Assembly (NCBI GenBank): GCA_903813345.2
Contig: CAIIXF020000007.1
Coordinates: forward strand, 32,475,564-32,539,563
Length of the DNA: 64,000 bases
Reading direction: 5' to 3'
Source of the DNA: Owenia fusiformis
Taxonomy: Eukaryota > Annelida > Polychaeta > Sabellida > Oweniidae
In this document: piece by piece, positions 1-64,000 of the stretch
How positions within the stretch are numbered: position 1 is the first letter of the stretch
Layout: each line of letters starts with the position of its first letter
The notes under the pieces: generated by a model
Told to the model about the DNA's origin: nothing
Seen by the model: only the letters and a program-made list of their open reading frames with translations
Databases searched by the model: none
Position numbers and translations under genes: made by a program

Positions 1-638
1 TTTTAATAAATTGTTCAAGGCATTTCCCCCAGAATTTGTTGAGGGGCAATGTTTTGTTTGTGAATGAATGATAAATAATGGTTAATTGATTGCATAAAGG
101 ATCCAAATCAATTACAACTCAAAAGCCTTTCAATAATCTCCACATTGATCAACAACTCAATATAACTATTATACAATGTATATTGAACACAACATCATGT
201 TGAATATCCCAAAAATTACCCTAAAAGTAGAAACATTACAGATTTGTCTTCAATAAAACAAATGCCATTCATTCTCATGAAGAATATAAAATGATATCAT
301 CAAGGTTTCATTCTTTTATATGAGAAATGTAAAAAAACTAAATATGTAAACTACCATTGTGATCATGCTTACATTAAATTAGAATATCTCAAATCAATAA
401 AGTTCCTTCACTTGCATTCCTCTCCTAATCCTGATCAAGTATATTCTTATCAAATCCCTACATGATCAAAATACCACTTTACATTCACAGTTGTCTAAAA
501 TTAGTCCCCCTGTCAATATCTAGTTCCCAACCGCTACATGGATTAGAAGGGAAATGGTGGGCTTCATTCAGTGCAACTGCATTCAAGTGTATGTTATTTT
601 GTGAATGAAAACAAAGTTATGAAAATATTTCAACTGAC
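1..638. other. Start of DNAH7 intron 52 (no gene seen)
   Basis: AT-rich sequence 3' of the last exon in the window. Neither strand shows a dynein-like exon, and I see no repeat with clear ends. Confidence 0.6.
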
Positions 639-63143
<62,505 letters not shown>

Positions 63144-63286
63144 TTGCTGTGTTTTTTAAATCAGTTGTTGCTTCTATTGAATCACCATTGTCTAAAGACA
63201 AATTGATTAAAGCATGATAGCCTTTCTTTTCTTTATTATCACGAAATTCATTAATATTTCAACGAGAAAAAGTTGCAAGTAAATTT

Positions 63287-63299
63287 CCAATATGGCGGA
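63287..63299 (+). promoter_or_regulatory. CCAAT / YY1-like ATGGCGG motif
   Basis: CCAAT (63287-63291) overlaps TATGGCGGA, which resembles a YY1 core, 10 bp from the X-box. It fits a TATA-less promoter between two divergent starts. The match is short and could be chance, because the same core recurs in intronic repeats elsewhere in the window. Confidence 0.35.
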
Positions 63300-63308
63300 T
63301 GTGTTCTT

Positions 63309-63321
63309 GTTGCTAGGTGAC
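63309..63321 (-). promoter_or_regulatory. RFX X-box
   Basis: On the minus (coding) strand this reads GTCACCTAGCAAC. It matches the X-box consensus GTNRCC-N(0-3)-RGYAAC at every fixed position, with a one-base spacer. It lies 166 bp upstream of the proposed DNAH7 start codon and 162 bp upstream of a possible divergent start at 63483. X-boxes bound by RFX factors are typical of ciliary gene promoters. The match is seen; binding is inferred. Confidence 0.75.
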
Positions 63322-63482
63322 TGCAAGCTGAGACTACTAAACTTTATTCTGATGTGTGTATGTTTACAGAATTGATATATAATATTTTTGTACACTAATG
63401 AATTGAAATCTAATTTAGATTCTATTTTATTTTCTTAATTAAATAAAAATATTATCTTATTGATAAAAACTAAAAAACTAAA

Positions 63483-63575
63483 ATGCATCTTAATTACGAC
63501 ATTGATTTCGCAGCTGGTCACTTACGGCATATACAGTTTCACAATTTCATTCTGATTCAGGTGGGTCAGAAGCTG
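63483..63575 (+). CDS. Possible first coding exon of a divergent gene
   Basis: An ATG opens a 31-codon frame (begins MHLNYDIDFAAGHL) that ends exactly at a consensus donor CTG|GTAAGT (63576), phase 0. An earlier in-frame donor CAG|GTGGGT (63561) is an alternative. It starts 340 bp from the DNAH7 start codon on the opposite strand, with the X-box between them. I do not recognise the peptide. The frame is short, so chance is a real possibility. Confidence 0.35.
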
Positions 63576-63788
63576 GTAAGTTATGTTACTTTAGCGAATC
63601 CAACAATTAGTTTGCAAGATGAAAGCATTTTTGAAATTTCCTTCTTATTAGACATCATACATATCAACTATTTTTAGCTCATTTGCACTGAATTTCTTTA
63701 AGAAAAGAGTTGAACATGCATGAACAACAAGAAAATCAAGTGAAAATCAAAATGACACTAGAAAAATTTACTCGAGTCTCTACTATTT

Positions 63789-64000
63789 TTTTCAAGGCCT
63801 GTTTGCGTCGCTAACATGCTAAATATAAGAGTTAGCTGACGTTTGGGAGTCTGACTTACCTTCTTAAGGTTAGAACCCGAATCTTAATGAAACCATATCA
63901 CCTTTGTTCCGTCAACCATGGAGCATTTGCCACAACATCCAAGAGGTAAATCATGGATCGAGAAAATGAATGATTTCCTTGTAAGTTCCGGAAGTTTCAA
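63789..64000 (+). mobile_element. 1.3-kb inverted-repeat element, copy 2 (cut by window edge)
   Basis: About 210 bp almost identical to 60901-61110 in the same orientation (CGCTAACATGCTAAATATAA, GACTTACCTTCT, CCTTTGTTCCGTCAACCATG). It continues beyond the window. Confidence 0.85.

Overview
This is intron-rich, AT-rich animal nuclear DNA. It holds almost all of one gene, an inner-arm axonemal dynein heavy chain of the DNAH7 type, on the minus strand. I placed 52 coding exons between 63143 (proposed start codon) and 639. All are bounded by AG...GT(A/G) signals, all join in a consistent phase, and together they encode 3733 residues. The protein matches my memory of vertebrate DNAH7 (about 4020 aa) closely and nearly end to end. 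The last ~290 residues (the rest of the C-terminal domain) should lie beyond position 1. No second complete gene is visible. A conserved motile-cilia gene, together with repeat families I associate with marine invertebrates, points to a ciliated invertebrate metazoan; I cannot name the phylum.

Layout, reading the gene 5' to 3' (right to left). 63144-63482 looks like a promoter: a perfect RFX X-box (63309-63321) lies almost exactly midway between the DNAH7 start codon and a possible start exon of a divergent plus-strand gene (63483). Intron 1 (57033-63128) is packed with small transposons: a hAT-like element with an 8-bp target duplication, a TTAA-flanked foldback, and nested inverted-repeat elements. 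Exons 2-20 (57032-40829) encode the tail and linker. They are interrupted by a 2.7-kb 25-bp satellite filling intron 5 and by a 145-bp tandem repeat in intron 6. Intron 20 (27963-40828, 12.9 kb) is nearly all mobile DNA: an ~11.4-kb foldback-like element with long inverted arms, each ending in eight copies of a 29-bp palindromic repeat, with at least five smaller MITEs between the arms. Exons 21-28 encode AAA1 and AAA2. Intron 28 (17069-24516, 7.4 kb) holds a 144-bp tandem repeat split by a composite element with a visible empty site, plus a 40-bp satellite. Exons 29-52 encode AAA3, AAA4, the stalk and microtubule-binding domain, AAA5, AAA6 and the start of the C-terminal domain.

Functionally the window is one ciliary motor gene whose larger introns have become a refuge for non-autonomous, mostly palindromic DNA transposons and satellites. 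I found no rRNA or tRNA gene, no CRISPR array, and no intact transposase or reverse transcriptase. No similarity search could be run, so repeat classes rest on termini and target duplications read directly from the sequence.
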